Origin: Marinomonas sp. TW1 | GTDB lineage: Bacteria; Pseudomonadota; Gammaproteobacteria; Pseudomonadales; Marinomonadaceae | Reading direction: 5' to 3' | Length of the DNA: 64,000 nucleotides | Assembly (NCBI RefSeq): GCF_001625355.1 | Contig: NZ_JSEE01000007.1 | Coordinates: 1-64,000, forward strand | Shown: positions 32,138-43,237 of the stretch, piece by piece | How the letters are laid out: each line of letters opens with the position of its first letter | Position numbering within the stretch: the stretch's first letter is position 1 | Program-made: the position numbers and the translations under genes | Notes under the pieces: model-generated | What the model was told of the DNA's origin: nothing | The model's input: only the letters and a program-made list of their open reading frames with translations | Database searches by the model: none

Positions 32138-35100
32138 ATGTTTCGGCTTTACACTGGCAATAGACTCGAAGATTTAGCAGTATTGCTGGCAAAAATTCTT
32201 GCGGTTTCGCCACCGCAAAATCCATTTGACGACGAACACATTCTGGTGCAGAACCCGGGGATGGCCCAGTGGTTAAAAATGCGCTTAGCGGAATCTCATT
32301 CCATTTCGGCTGGATTAGCGTTTCCTTTGCCTTCTACTTTTGTTTGGCACACCTTTAAACAAGCCTTAGCGGACATTCCGTCACAAAGTGAATTTAATAA
32401 GCCGTTTTTAGTGTGGCGGTTAATGCGTATTTTAGACGCAAGGTTGGCTGAGCCTGAGTTTGCCGCGTTAGCTTGGTATCTGAGTGAGGATGACAGCCAG
32501 GTACGACGTTTTCAACTGTGTAGCAGCATTGCGGATATTTACGATCAATACTTGGTGTATCGACCTGATTGGATTGCCGCTTGGGAAGCCAATCATGTTG
32601 AGGACTCATTTTTACAGCAGCATTTTTCGGAGCAGCCTTGGCAAGCCATTTTATGGCGCGATCTTGTTGCGGACATCAGTCAACAAGGCGCCTCTCTGTA
32701 TCACCGTGGTAATTTAATCGAAGCGCTAACGGAAGCCTGTGCATCTGGCTCACGCCCAAGTGGTGTACCGGAGCGAATCTTTATTTTTGGCGTGTCGTCC
32801 TTACCGCCTAATACCCTAGAGTCCCTTCGAGTGCTGGCCGATTCAGGTTGGATCGAGGTGCATTTATTTCTACAGAATCCCTGTCGTTTTTACTGGGGGG
32901 ATGTGGTGGATAAGCATTATCTTGGCCGTGAAATTAAACGTCAGAATGTAAAGCCGGGTCTGCGGCTAGAGGCGCTACACCTTGATGCTAACCCTTTACT
33001 TGCTAGTTGGGGGCGCTTAGGGCGAGATTACATCGGGCAACTGCAAGACATTGCCAACGATGAATTGGATGTGTTTGAAGACTATCAAACGGCTGATCGC
33101 TCAGGGCTGTTGCAATGGGTTCAGCAGGATGTGCTCACCCTTGAAAACTATGGCGCGCAACAAGAAACGGATATCCATCTAAGTAACAGTCGCTATCGGC
33201 ACCCAATCACCGCCGATGATCAGAGTGTTCGAGTGCATGTGTGCCACAGTCCATTACGAGAAGTGGAAGTGCTTCACGACCAATTGCTCGATATGTTTGA
33301 GCGTGATCCACAGCTGACGCCAAAAGACATCATTGTCATGTTACCGGATGTGAATACTTACAGCCCGTTTGTTCGTGCAGTGTTTGGTCAGGCGGAAGGC
33401 CGTAAGCACATTCCATTCGCCCTGATTGATCAATCGGGTGGCATGGAAAACCCCATTGTTGAAGCGTATTTATATCTGTTGGGGTTGGGCGAAAGCCGTT
33501 TTACCTTGTCCGAATTGATCAGTGTCTTAGAAGTGCCTGCGGTGATGGCTCGCTTTGACCTGTCCGCTCATGAACTGGATCGAATTCGTCAATGGTCTGT
33601 GGAAGTGGGCATTCGTTGGGGATTGGATGAGCAAACCGCGGAACAACACAAGCTGCCGAAACAAGTCTCACACACCTGGCTGAATGGGGTCCGCCGCATG
33701 TTGTTAGGTTATGCCATGGGGCACGATCATATTTGGCAAGAAACCTTGAGTTATGGCGATGTTGAAGGCTTAGAAGCCGCGGTAGCAGGTAAACTCGCCG
33801 AATTTCTGGCGTTGATACATCAAGCCCAACAGACGTTACAACAACCACTGCAGCCGAGTGGTTGGGTGCAAACACTGTATGCGTTGGCGGACGATTTTTT
33901 CTTGCTGGAAGAGCAGGACACCTTCCGAGAGTTATTGGCGAATCAGCTCGATGCGTTAATGTCAGAGTGGCAGCATGCCCAATTTGATGAGGTCTTAGAC
34001 CAATTAGTGCTCAGGCAATTGCTCGCGCCTAGACTGCAAGAATCACAAGGCAGTCAACGATTTCTAGCCGGTCGAGTTAATTTTTGTACCTTGATGCCAA
34101 TGCGTTCAGTGCCGTTTAAGGTGATCTGTGTGTTGGGATTAAACGAGGGGGATTATCCTCGTAGCGTGGCGCCGATGGGCTTTGATTTGATGGTTGGCCA
34201 TTATCGCAGCGGTGACCGTAGCCGCCGTGAAGACGATAAATACCTTTTTCTAGAAGCCTTGATGTCTGCCCGAGAGGTATTTTATTTAAGCTATGTTGGT
34301 CGCAGTATTCAAGACAACAGCGAGAAAAATCCATCCATCTTATTGAGTGAATTACTGGAGTATTTAAGCCAAAGTTGTGTCTTTGACGAGGACCAAGACC
34401 TTACGCCAGAGAGTGCGCAACAGGCTTTCTTGCATAAAGTGGTGACAGAGCACCCATTGCAGCCGTTCAACCGACTGTATTATCAAACGAGCAAGAGTCC
34501 GACCGCTTTTTACAGTTTTAACCAGCATTGGCTGCCCGCCTTGATGACAAAAAAACAAGACGTTGCGCGAGACGTCTCTCCTTTAGCCAGATTTGAACAA
34601 GGGACCGCCACCTTAGCGCTCGATGAAATCGTACGTTTTATGAGTCACCCGACGCGTTATTTTACCCAGCGCCGACTGAAAGCTTACTTGTCTTTAAAAG
34701 AAGAGCAAGAGCTGGAAGACGAACCCTTTGCCCTTGATGGTTTAACAGGCTATCAGTTAAAAGATGCTTTATTACAAGCCATGTTGAAGGGGGAAGAACA
34801 GACCTTTTTGCAACGTTTAGTACTGACTGGCGTGATGCCATACGGTGCGTTTGGCCGTTTATCCTTGGCGCAAAGTCAGCAACAATGTCGTCAGCTATAT
34901 CAAGTCCTACAAGGATACGATTTGGCAACGTTACCGCCGTTAGAGGTTCATCTGTCATTAGGCGCTTTGACCTTGCAAACTTGGTTAGACATGCCGACGG
35001 CCACCACGCGTTTGTCCTACCGTATGGGGGATGTATCCGCCAATCAAAAAATGCGTTTTTGGATTGAGCATTTGGCCTTGTGTGCACAAGGCACCGCTAG

Positions 35101-35491
35101 GCAACATCATCTGATTAATCTGTTGAAAACCGGCAAGTTGCTTGAGCATGAGTTTGCGATATTGCCGCCTAATGAGGCTCAAGCGCATCTGCTTGAGCTG
35201 ACAACCTTGTTGCAATCCGGTTTGTCTCAGCCTTTGCCACTTCCGGCAAAAAGTGCGGATGCTTGGTGCAAAAGCTATTGTGCCAGTAAAACCGCAGAAG
35301 ACCAGGATGCAGCATGGGAGCAGGCTTTAAAAACTTATCAAGAAAGCAGTAGCGCATTTACTTCAAGTGAAGTAGAGGATGCTTATTGGCAACGTTATTT
35401 CCCTGATCTAACGGCACACAAAGCTCATTTTGTGAGCCTTTGTGAGCAGGTCTGGTTGCCCATGCATCGACATCTGGAGCAAGCAGAATGA
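32138..35491 (+). CDS. recC: Exodeoxyribonuclease V gamma subunit RecC
   Basis: RecC holds the RecBCD complex together, splits the duplex and recognises Chi. The 1117-residue length is normal. The sequence begins MFRLYTGNRLEDLAVLLA and has FDDEHILVQNPGMAQWLKMR, typical of RecC, then inactive helicase-like domains. AAGGAC precedes the ATG. Gene order recC-recB-recD is uninterrupted; the protease gene ptrA, found between recC and recB in E. coli, is absent. Its stop overlaps the recB start by four bases (ATGA). Confidence 0.95.
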   Translation: MFRLYTGNRLEDLAVLLAKILAVSPPQNPFDDEHILVQNPGMAQWLKMRLAESHSISAGLAFPLPSTFVWHTFKQALADIPSQSEFNKPFLVWRLMRILDARLAEPEFAALAWYLSEDDSQVRRFQLCSSIADIYDQYLVYRPDWIAAWEANHVEDSFLQQHFSEQPWQAILWRDLVADISQQGASLYHRGNLIEALTEACASGSRPSGVPERIFIFGVSSLPPNTLESLRVLADSGWIEVHLFLQNPCRFYWGDVVDKHYLGREIKRQNVKPGLRLEALHLDANPLLASWGRLGRDYIGQLQDIANDELDVFEDYQTADRSGLLQWVQQDVLTLENYGAQQETDIHLSNSRYRHPITADDQSVRVHVCHSPLREVEVLHDQLLDMFERDPQLTPKDIIVMLPDVNTYSPFVRAVFGQAEGRKHIPFALIDQSGGMENPIVEAYLYLLGLGESRFTLSELISVLEVPAVMARFDLSAHELDRIRQWSVEVGIRWGLDEQTAEQHKLPKQVSHTWLNGVRRMLLGYAMGHDHIWQETLSYGDVEGLEAAVAGKLAEFLALIHQAQQTLQQPLQPSGWVQTLYALADDFFLLEEQDTFRELLANQLDALMSEWQHAQFDEVLDQLVLRQLLAPRLQESQGSQRFLAGRVNFCTLMPMRSVPFKVICVLGLNEGDYPRSVAPMGFDLMVGHYRSGDRSRREDDKYLFLEALMSAREVFYLSYVGRSIQDNSEKNPSILLSELLEYLSQSCVFDEDQDLTPESAQQAFLHKVVTEHPLQPFNRLYYQTSKSPTAFYSFNQHWLPALMTKKQDVARDVSPLARFEQGTATLALDEIVRFMSHPTRYFTQRRLKAYLSLKEEQELEDEPFALDGLTGYQLKDALLQAMLKGEEQTFLQRLVLTGVMPYGAFGRLSLAQSQQQCRQLYQVLQGYDLATLPPLEVHLSLGALTLQTWLDMPTATTRLSYRMGDVSANQKMRFWIEHLALCAQGTARQHHLINLLKTGKLLEHEFAILPPNEAQAHLLELTTLLQSGLSQPLPLPAKSADAWCKSYCASKTAEDQDAAWEQALKTYQESSSAFTSSEVEDAYWQRYFPDLTAHKAHFVSLCEQVWLPMHRHLEQAE

Positions 35492-38400
35492 GCGACATTG
35501 ATCACCTACAAAGTATTCCGGAAACGCTTGATGCCATGTCGTTTCCTCTGTTTGGCAAACGTCTTATTGAAGCCAGTGCTGGAACAGGAAAAACCTATAC
35601 CATTGCCAACTTGTATTTGCGTTTATTGGTGCCAACGGGGCAGTCAGGGGATTTAGAGCGACCATTAACGGTCGATCAAATTCTAGTGGTGACCTTTACC
35701 GAAGCGGCCACCGCGGAATTAAAAGCGCGAATTCGAGCTCGTATTCGAGGGGCGCGTAAAGCCTTAATGTTGCAGCAGAGTGACGATGTGTTTCTGTCTC
35801 AATGGCTCAATGTCATGACGGCAGAACAGCAAGCGGATGCGATAGAAAAACTGCTTTATGCTGAGAAGCAAATGGATGAAGCGGCGGTGTTTACCATTCA
35901 TGGTTTTTGTCAGCGTATGCTCAGTCAAAATGCTTTTGAAAGCCGTATGCTGTTTCAGCAAACCATCGAAACGGACGAGCAAGCGCCACTTGCAATGGCG
36001 GTGAAAGACGTTTGGCGGCGTGTGTTTTATCCGATGAGTGACAGCAAAGCGGCTTTGGTCAAGCCCATTTGGGCAACGCCAGACGCTTTGCTGCGTGATT
36101 TATACCTGTTGAATAATCAGCCCGACGCTAAGGTCTCGGCGCCAGATTATGATTGGGAAGCGGCATTGCAGAAAGCCCAGCAGCAGATTCAAGTTGTCCG
36201 TGACACTTGGCTGGAACAGTCACAAGAGATCATTGATGCATTAGATAACAGTGGTATTAAACGTAATTTCTGGCGCAAGGACCCGGCGAAAGATTTGGCG
36301 GCGATGCAGCAATGGGCGACATCTGGGCATTTTGAACTGGATAAATGCTTGGAGAAGTTCGATGCCAATGAACACGCGACTCGCATCAGCAAAGGAGGGG
36401 AGGCACCGCAGCATTCTTTCTTTGGGCTGGTGGCCGAATTGCGACAAGCTTTTCCTGAAGCTGGTAAGCTTAAAGCGGTGTTGTTAGTGTCCTTGTGGCA
36501 ACAGGTGAAAGAGCGCATGGCTGAATGGAAGCGCGCCACGCAATCGCTGACGTTTACAGACTTGCTAACCTCCTTAGATCAGGCATTAACACAAGACGAC
36601 AGCGGCAAGTTAGCGCAGCGGATTCGACAGCTTTACCCTATCGCGCTGATCGATGAGTTTCAGGATACAGATGCGGTGCAATATCGTATTTTTTCTGAGG
36701 TTTACCAGCCAGCCAACCCCACGCAGACCAGTCTTGGCTTGATTATGATTGGTGATCCTAAGCAAGCCATTTATGCCTTTCGTGGTGCTGATATTTATAC
36801 CTATCTGGCGGCCAAACAGCAGGTCGATACCGTTTACTCACTGGCCACCAATTACCGTTCATCCGCCGCCATGATTCAGTCTGTTAATGGGTTGTTTACC
36901 ACGCAAGACTCTCCGTTTCGTGTGTCTGGCATTCCGTTTGTGGCGGTACAAGACCGCGGGGTGACGGGGCAATTTCTGCGCCAAGGTGAAACACAAGCGG
37001 CCTTACAATTTTTGTATCAAACATCTGACGAGCCGGTAACACCAAAAGACTATCGTGAGCAGATGGCCGACGCTTGTGCCGCCCACTTGCATGAACTTTT
37101 ATTAGCTGGGCAGCAGCAACAAGCGACGGTATCTGGTCAAGGGGTGCGGCCTCAGGATGTGGCTTTATTGGTGACGAATTTCAGCCAAGCCAATGCGTTG
37201 AAAGAAGCGCTTCGTCAACGTGGCATTGCCAGCGTGTATTTGAGTGACAAAGGCTCGGTGTTTGAGACGGTTGAAGCCAGAGAGTTGTTGATTGTCTTAA
37301 CGGCGATTCTGTCTAATGGCCAAGAAGGTAAGTTACGTTCGGCGTTGGCGACCAGCTTGGTGGATTGGTCTTTGTTGGAATTGGACACCCTGAATCATGA
37401 CGATGTGGTGTACGAAAAGTGGGTACAGGCTTTTCAAGGGTATTTAATTTTATGGGAGCAACAGGGTTTATTGCCCATGCTGCGCGTTTTTATGCAGGAC
37501 GTGAGCTTAGCCCCCAACATGCTGCGACACGTAGACGGCGAAAGACGACTCACTGATTTCTTACACCTTACTGAAAAACTTCAGGAAAAGTCCTTAGAAT
37601 TGGACTCGAAAGAAGGCGTCTTGCGCTATCTTCGTTTGTCTATCCAGTCACCAAATGGCAACAGTGATGAGCAAAAGATTCGTTTAGAAACGGATGCTGA
37701 GTTGGTGCGTATTGTGACCATTCACAAGAGTAAAGGGTTGGAATACCCCATTGTGTATTTGCCTTTTGCTCTGACACCGTATCAGGATAGGGAAAAGTCC
37801 GCTCTTTATCATGATGCACAGCAGCAATTGTGGATTGCTATTGACCCTGATGAGACGCAAACTGAACAACATAAAGAAGAATTGTATGCCGCAGAGATTC
37901 GCCTGGCCTATGTGGCACTAACTCGCTCTAAAGAGGCGTGTTTTATTGGCTGTATGGAGGTTGGTAAAAAAGCGACTAAGAGTCGAGAGGCGTCGTTAGA
38001 GGTGCATTTAAGCGGTGTCGGTGCGTTATTGTCAGAAGGTGAAGCCTTTGCTGCTGGGGATTTATACCCAAGTCTGATGCGACTGTGTGAGGCTCATTCT
38101 GCTGAACAAATGAAGCTTGTCGATTTACCATCAGAACCTTTGGTTCTGCCTCGATTTGAAATGCAACAAGCGCCATTAGACTCCGCGAACGCACGTGAGT
38201 TTAGCGGCAGAGTGGAGCGAGACTGGTGGATTGGCAGTTATTCGTCATTGGTAGTGGAAGACAAAGAGATTCGTGATGAAAGCTTACCTGGTTTAGATGA
38301 ACTGGTGACGGTTGAGCCAATAGATGCCATGTCAGTGCCATTACCTGAGACGCTTGCTGAGCCAGCAGCAGAACCGCAAGCGAACCGCTTTACTTTCCCA

Positions 38401-39180
38401 AGAGGGGCGGCACCAGGTACGTTTTTGCATGATCTGCTTGAAGGGAAAGCGCTACTTGAGACGATTGATCAACCTAGCTTTGCGGATCTGATCCGCACGA
38501 ATCAGCAAACTAACATGGCGGCTTATTATCAACGTAATGGCTTTCAGGATTGGCAGGTGGTGTTAACTGAGTGGCTGCCCGACATCTTGCAAACGGAATT
38601 GGTTGAGGGAGCGACCTTGGCCACATTACCTGTGTCGGCTTGTCGAAAGGAGATGGAGTTTTTCTTGCCGGTCAGCCATATGAATGCATTGCAATTGGAT
38701 GCGATTGCCAGAACCCATGACCCTTTGTCTAAGCAAGCGCCGAGGATTCAAGATCGTCCGCTAAAAGGCATGTTGAAGGGCTTTATTGACCTATTGTTTG
38801 AGTGGCAGGGGCGGTATTACGTGTTGGATTATAAGTCCAACTATTTGGGCGAAGACTTTAACGACTACGGCAAAGAGGCATTAAATCATGCGATGCTGGA
38901 TCATCGCTATGATTTGCAATATCAACTTTACACCTTAGCTCTGCACCGATTGTTAAGGCAACGTCTGCCAAACTATGATTATGAACAACATATTGGCGGC
39001 GTGGTTTATGGCTTTTTGCGCGGTATGTCACCACATAAAGAGACGGGCGTGTTCCGTACGCGTTTGACTCTGGCGCATGTCAATGCCATGGATGACTTGT
39101 TCCAAGGTAAATCGACCGTTGAAAGTGACGACCGTGATCAACCGACTTCTCACGAGGCAATACAATATGGACTCTTCTAA
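35488..39180 (+). CDS. recB: Exodeoxyribonuclease V beta subunit RecB
   Basis: RecB is the 3'-5' helicase and nuclease of RecBCD, which resects double-strand breaks and loads RecA. The 1230-residue protein has Walker A in IEASAGTGKTYTIANLYLRL, the helicase motifs LIDEFQDTDAVQYRIF, LIMIGDPKQAIYAFRGADI and IVTIHKSKGLEYPIVYLPF, LAYVALTRSKEA, and a C-terminal nuclease domain with VLDYKSNYLG carrying the catalytic Asp and Lys. It overlaps recC by 4 bases and recD by 14. Confidence 0.96.
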   Translation: MSDIDHLQSIPETLDAMSFPLFGKRLIEASAGTGKTYTIANLYLRLLVPTGQSGDLERPLTVDQILVVTFTEAATAELKARIRARIRGARKALMLQQSDDVFLSQWLNVMTAEQQADAIEKLLYAEKQMDEAAVFTIHGFCQRMLSQNAFESRMLFQQTIETDEQAPLAMAVKDVWRRVFYPMSDSKAALVKPIWATPDALLRDLYLLNNQPDAKVSAPDYDWEAALQKAQQQIQVVRDTWLEQSQEIIDALDNSGIKRNFWRKDPAKDLAAMQQWATSGHFELDKCLEKFDANEHATRISKGGEAPQHSFFGLVAELRQAFPEAGKLKAVLLVSLWQQVKERMAEWKRATQSLTFTDLLTSLDQALTQDDSGKLAQRIRQLYPIALIDEFQDTDAVQYRIFSEVYQPANPTQTSLGLIMIGDPKQAIYAFRGADIYTYLAAKQQVDTVYSLATNYRSSAAMIQSVNGLFTTQDSPFRVSGIPFVAVQDRGVTGQFLRQGETQAALQFLYQTSDEPVTPKDYREQMADACAAHLHELLLAGQQQQATVSGQGVRPQDVALLVTNFSQANALKEALRQRGIASVYLSDKGSVFETVEARELLIVLTAILSNGQEGKLRSALATSLVDWSLLELDTLNHDDVVYEKWVQAFQGYLILWEQQGLLPMLRVFMQDVSLAPNMLRHVDGERRLTDFLHLTEKLQEKSLELDSKEGVLRYLRLSIQSPNGNSDEQKIRLETDAELVRIVTIHKSKGLEYPIVYLPFALTPYQDREKSALYHDAQQQLWIAIDPDETQTEQHKEELYAAEIRLAYVALTRSKEACFIGCMEVGKKATKSREASLEVHLSGVGALLSEGEAFAAGDLYPSLMRLCEAHSAEQMKLVDLPSEPLVLPRFEMQQAPLDSANAREFSGRVERDWWIGSYSSLVVEDKEIRDESLPGLDELVTVEPIDAMSVPLPETLAEPAAEPQANRFTFPRGAAPGTFLHDLLEGKALLETIDQPSFADLIRTNQQTNMAAYYQRNGFQDWQVVLTEWLPDILQTELVEGATLATLPVSACRKEMEFFLPVSHMNALQLDAIARTHDPLSKQAPRIQDRPLKGMLKGFIDLLFEWQGRYYVLDYKSNYLGEDFNDYGKEALNHAMLDHRYDLQYQLYTLALHRLLRQRLPNYDYEQHIGGVVYGFLRGMSPHKETGVFRTRLTLAHVNAMDDLFQGKSTVESDDRDQPTSHEAIQYGLF

Positions 39181-41077
39181 GCAATTAGATTGGTTACATG
39201 CCGATGCGGATAGGCTAGCGGAAGAGCCTTATTTTTTAACGGATTGGCGTAACCGCGGTGTATTAAAAGCCATTGATATGCAATGGATTGAGCAGTTGGC
39301 GACGCATGCTGGAGAATCTCATGCGGCGGTGTTAATGGCCGGCGCATTATCCAGTGCGGCCTTGGGAGCTGGGCACATTTGTTTGGACTTGACCGATGTG
39401 TGGTCGCAGCCACCAGAAGGCATATCGGCGAATGAATTACAGCACGTCTTGATGACGTCAGGTGTGCATTCTGTTGAGCAGTGGTGTCAGCGGTTATGGC
39501 AATCAGAGCTTGTTAGCCAAGCTCACGCCATAACAGAAAAACCGATGGTATTAGCGGGAACGCGCTTGTATCTTTACCGTTACTTTCAATATGAACAGTC
39601 GGTATTAGGTTATATAAACGGTCAAATTTCGGCACCAACTCGGCCATTTGATCACGCCCTGATTCACGCGTTATTTCCTGCTGATCGCCATGAGCTGGAT
39701 TGGCAGAAAGTGGCGGTAGCTAATGCGGCAAGCTTGCCATTTTCGGTGATTAGCGGTGGTCCGGGAACGGGGAAAACCACCACAGTGACGAAATTATTAG
39801 CCTTGCTGGTGGCGGAAGCTCAGCAACAAGGTCAAAGGTTGCGCATTGAGCTGGCGGCCCCGACAGGAAAAGCGGCCGCTCGGTTGACCGAATCGATCGC
39901 CGGAGCCAAGGCCTCTTTGCCCCTTAGTGAGGATATTAAACAGGCCATTCCAGAGCAGGCATGTACATTACATCGTTTGTTAGGAAGTGATTTTGGGCGC
40001 AGCCGCTTTAAGCATCATCATGATAATCCATTGCATCTGGATGTGTTGTTGGTCGACGAAGTCTCCATGGTTGATTTGCCGATGATGGCGAAGCTGATTG
40101 ATGCTTTACCGCGCCATGCGCGTTTGATTTTGTTAGGTGACAAAGATCAATTGGCCTCGGTCGAAGCCGGTAGTGTGTTAGGGGATTTGTCCTTTGGTAT
40201 TGAGCGGGCGTATTTTCAACCAAATTGGGCGGATCATTTGTTCGCTTGTACGGGAGAAGAGGTGACCCGCTTTGCCAATGTGGCGGCGCCACCGGTCAGT
40301 CGAGTATTAACCTTATTGCGTAAAAGTTATCGTTTTGATGCCGACAGTGGTATAGGCCATTTAGCGAAAGCCATGAACGCGGGGGAGGCGAATCTCGTGA
40401 TGGCATGTCTTGATCAAGATTATCAAGACGTGCAATGGCATGCACCGGACGAGAATCAAACTAAACCTGACATAGTGCGTTTAGCGAAAGGCTATGATGA
40501 GTATTGGCGAGCCGTTCGCGAAGGCGGTGAGGTTAAAACGGTTTATCAAGCGTTTTCTCAATACCAGATTCTGACAGCGGTACGACAAGGCGAATTTGGG
40601 GTTGAGCGTCTAAATGCCTATCTGGAGCAACATTTTTATCAACGCGGCTTGTTGCGAGATCCTCATCTTTGGTATCCAGGAAAAGCCATTATTTTGACTC
40701 GTAACGATGCTGCGTTAGGCTTGTTTAATGGTGACATAGGCATATGTTTGGCCGATCAAGAACAGCGGCTCAGGGTTTGGTTTATGCAACCAGATGGGAC
40801 GTTTGTTGGCTTGTTGCCGAGTCGATTAAATGAATACGAAGTGGTGTTTGCCATGACGGTCCATAAATCTCAAGGGTCTGAATTCTCTGAGGTGGCGTTG
40901 GTGTTGCCTATGACGCCATCCCCTGTTTTGACAAAAGAGCTTGTTTATACCGGTATTACCAGAGCAAAGAGACGGTTTACCTTGTGGGGCAGTCGTTCGC
41001 TCATTCGTTTGGCGGCGGAGTCTCGCATTAAACGTCATTCGGGATTGCTAGAGGCGTTATGGGGCAAAGGCTCGTAA
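39167..41077 (+). CDS. recD: Exodeoxyribonuclease V alpha subunit RecD
   Basis: RecD is the 5'-3' helicase motor of RecBCD. The 636-residue product from ATG 39167 contains Walker A SGGPGTGKTTTVTKLLALL, APTGKAAARLTESI, VLLVDEVSMVDLPMM, ILLGDKDQLASVEAGSVLGD and FAMTVHKSQGSEFSEVALVL. The frame extends 30 codons upstream inside recB; the chosen ATG gives the usual N terminus and has CGAGG ahead of it. It ends the recCBD operon. Confidence 0.95.
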   Translation: MDSSKQLDWLHADADRLAEEPYFLTDWRNRGVLKAIDMQWIEQLATHAGESHAAVLMAGALSSAALGAGHICLDLTDVWSQPPEGISANELQHVLMTSGVHSVEQWCQRLWQSELVSQAHAITEKPMVLAGTRLYLYRYFQYEQSVLGYINGQISAPTRPFDHALIHALFPADRHELDWQKVAVANAASLPFSVISGGPGTGKTTTVTKLLALLVAEAQQQGQRLRIELAAPTGKAAARLTESIAGAKASLPLSEDIKQAIPEQACTLHRLLGSDFGRSRFKHHHDNPLHLDVLLVDEVSMVDLPMMAKLIDALPRHARLILLGDKDQLASVEAGSVLGDLSFGIERAYFQPNWADHLFACTGEEVTRFANVAAPPVSRVLTLLRKSYRFDADSGIGHLAKAMNAGEANLVMACLDQDYQDVQWHAPDENQTKPDIVRLAKGYDEYWRAVREGGEVKTVYQAFSQYQILTAVRQGEFGVERLNAYLEQHFYQRGLLRDPHLWYPGKAIILTRNDAALGLFNGDIGICLADQEQRLRVWFMQPDGTFVGLLPSRLNEYEVVFAMTVHKSQGSEFSEVALVLPMTPSPVLTKELVYTGITRAKRRFTLWGSRSLIRLAAESRIKRHSGLLEALWGKGS

Positions 41078-41252
41078 GGGAATAAGCCCATGACTTGATT
41101 TTGTGGCTTTTGTCGCCATCAATAACGAAAGCAAAAAAGTGTATGAAAACATTGAATTAAATATTCCATTGCAGGCAGTGCTAAAGCAAGGTTTTGTGAT
41201 AAGGTAAGCGCACATTTTGACACTTTGTAAAGTAGGAAAAGAGTAAACAATA

Positions 41253-42260
41253 ATGGCGAAAGAAATTGTTTTAACCGGTGTTACCACCACAGGCACTCCT
41301 CATTTAGGCAACTATGTGGGCGCGATTCGTCCTGCGATCGAAGCAAGCCGTCAAGAAAATACGGAATCTTACTTCTTTCTAGCTGACTACCATGCTTTGA
41401 TCAAATGCCAAGATCCAGAGCGTGTGAAACAGTCTCGTTTGGAAATCGCAGCGACCTGGCTGGCTTGTGGATTGGATACGGACAAAGCAACTTTCTATCG
41501 TCAATCCGATATTCCAGAAATTACGGAACTGAATTGGTTACTGACTTGTGTTACCGCAAAAGGTTTGATGAATCGTGCGCATGCCTATAAAGGCGCGGTA
41601 GACGAAAACCTAGCCAACGAACAAGACCCAGACTTCGGCATTACGATGGGCTTGTTTTGTTACCCTGTGCTAATGGCGGCAGACATTCTTGCCTTTAATG
41701 CTCACAAAGTGCCGGTTGGACGAGATCAAATTCAACACATTGAAATGGCTCGAGACATTGCCGGCCGCTTTAACCATTTATTTGGTGAACATTTTGTCTT
41801 ACCAGAAGCGGTGGTTGGTGAAGAAGGATCGATCCTAAAAGGCCTTGATGGTCGTAAGATGAGTAAGAGTTACAACAACACGATCCCGTTGTTTGAAACA
41901 GAGAAGAAACTGCAAAAAGGTATTAACAAGATTAAAACCAACTTGTTGGAACCGGGTGAGCCGAAAGATCCAAATGATTCAACGGTATTTGATATTTACC
42001 AAGCGTTCGCAACACCTGAACAAACGGCTGAGATGCGCCAAAAGTTTGTTGACGGTATCGCTTGGGGTGAAGCGAAGAAGGAACTATTTGCGCTTGTGAA
42101 TGGTCAATTAGGTGAAGCTCGTGAAAAATATCACGAATTAATGGCCAATCCAGCGTTTGTTGAAGAAGTATTACAGGCTGGAGCGAAGAAAGCTCGTACC
42201 CGTGCAAGAGAAAGTATTGTTAAATTGCGCGACGCAGTCGGTCTAGTGAATTTTAATTAA
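41253..42260 (+). CDS. trpS: Tryptophanyl-tRNA synthetase
   Basis: The enzyme charges tRNA-Trp in the cytoplasm. The 335-residue class Ic synthetase has the HIGH-like TGTPHLGNY (13-21) and KMSKS in [10 protein letters not shown] (near 199-208), plus [18 protein letters not shown]. Good ribosome binding site TAGGAAAAGAG. The Tim44-like gene follows 13 bases later. Confidence 0.96.
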   Translation: MAKEIVLTGVTTTGTPHLGNYVGAIRPAIEASRQENTESYFFLADYHALIKCQDPERVKQSRLEIAATWLACGLDTDKATFYRQSDIPEITELNWLLTCVTAKGLMNRAHAYKGAVDENLANEQDPDFGITMGLFCYPVLMAADILAFNAHKVPVGRDQIQHIEMARDIAGRFNHLFGEHFVLPEAVVGEEGSILKGLDGRKMSKSYNNTIPLFETEKKLQKGINKIKTNLLEPGEPKDPNDSTVFDIYQAFATPEQTAEMRQKFVDGIAWGEAKKELFALVNGQLGEAREKYHELMANPAFVEEVLQAGAKKARTRARESIVKLRDAVGLVNFN

Positions 42261-42273
42261 GCGGAGAAAAACA

Positions 42274-43134
42274 GTGAAAACAACGGCATTTGCCATGTTT
42301 ATGGCGTTTATTTTAGCAATCGGCGCGGGCGGTTACAGCGCCGAAGTGCAGGCTAAAAAGTTTGGTGGCAGTAAGAGCTTTGGTAAAAGTTTCTCTATTT
42401 CCAAACAAAAAAGTGCGACTAATTCGACCTCTAAAGCGACTAACGGCACGAATAGCTCAACTAAAAGCAAAGGTCTTTTAGGCGGTCTAGGTGGCGGTTT
42501 GTTAGGCGGTCTACTGGCGGGTGGTTTGTTTGCTGCTTTGTTAGGTAGTGGTGCTTTTGATGGTATTTCGTTCGGTGATATCTTGTTATTTGCCTTGATC
42601 GGTTTCTTGATTTACAAGTTCTTCATTGCACCAAAACGTCAAGCGGCTCAAGCGCAGGCGCAAGCTGGTGGTATGTACCGTGATATGTCTGGTGCGTCTC
42701 AACCTGCTCAACCAAATGCTATGCCTGGCTTGTCCGGTTTTGGCGGTATGCCTGAAATGCAGCTGCCACCGGGCTTTGATGAGCAAGCGTTTGTCGCAGA
42801 AGCGAAGAACCATTATGTGTTGCTACAAAAAGCTTGGGATGACAACAACTTTGATACTATCTTAGATTATGTCAGCCCTGAGATGTACAACATGTTGGTG
42901 ACTGAGCGCGCGAAATATGGTGATAATAAGCCAGTGACAGAAGTCGTTTCTTTGATGGTGGAATTAGTGCGCGGTGAAATCTCTGGATCCACTGCATCGA
43001 TTTCGTTGCAATTCTCAGGATGGATTAAAGAGGGGGATGAAACCTCTGAAACAAATGAAATTTGGCATTTAGAGAAAAATCTGTCTTCTGCAAGCGGTAA
43101 CTGGGTTATCGTTGGTATACAACAAGACAACTAA
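42274..43134 (+). CDS. Tim44-like domain membrane protein
   Basis: The 286-residue protein starts at GTG with GCGGAG upstream. It has a signal peptide or anchor (about 1-27), a Ser/Lys-rich segment KKFGGSKSFGKSFSISK, a glycine-rich hydrophobic stretch (about 70-92), a second membrane helix near 100-114 and a C-terminal Tim44-like domain (about 165-285; AKNHYVLLQKAWDDNNFDTI, WIVGIQQ-like end). Bacterial Tim44-like proteins are inner-membrane proteins of uncertain function. It lies next to trpS, from which it could be co-transcribed. Confidence 0.85.
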   Translation: MKTTAFAMFMAFILAIGAGGYSAEVQAKKFGGSKSFGKSFSISKQKSATNSTSKATNGTNSSTKSKGLLGGLGGGLLGGLLAGGLFAALLGSGAFDGISFGDILLFALIGFLIYKFFIAPKRQAAQAQAQAGGMYRDMSGASQPAQPNAMPGLSGFGGMPEMQLPPGFDEQAFVAEAKNHYVLLQKAWDDNNFDTILDYVSPEMYNMLVTERAKYGDNKPVTEVVSLMVELVRGEISGSTASISLQFSGWIKEGDETSETNEIWHLEKNLSSASGNWVIVGIQQDN

Positions 43135-43237
43135 TTGTTACTTAAATTAGCTCGAAGACTCATCATAACTTGGCTATGCTAGGGCATATGATGAGTTCTA
43201 GAGTATTTCTTTATTAAATTGAATATGGATATGAGCC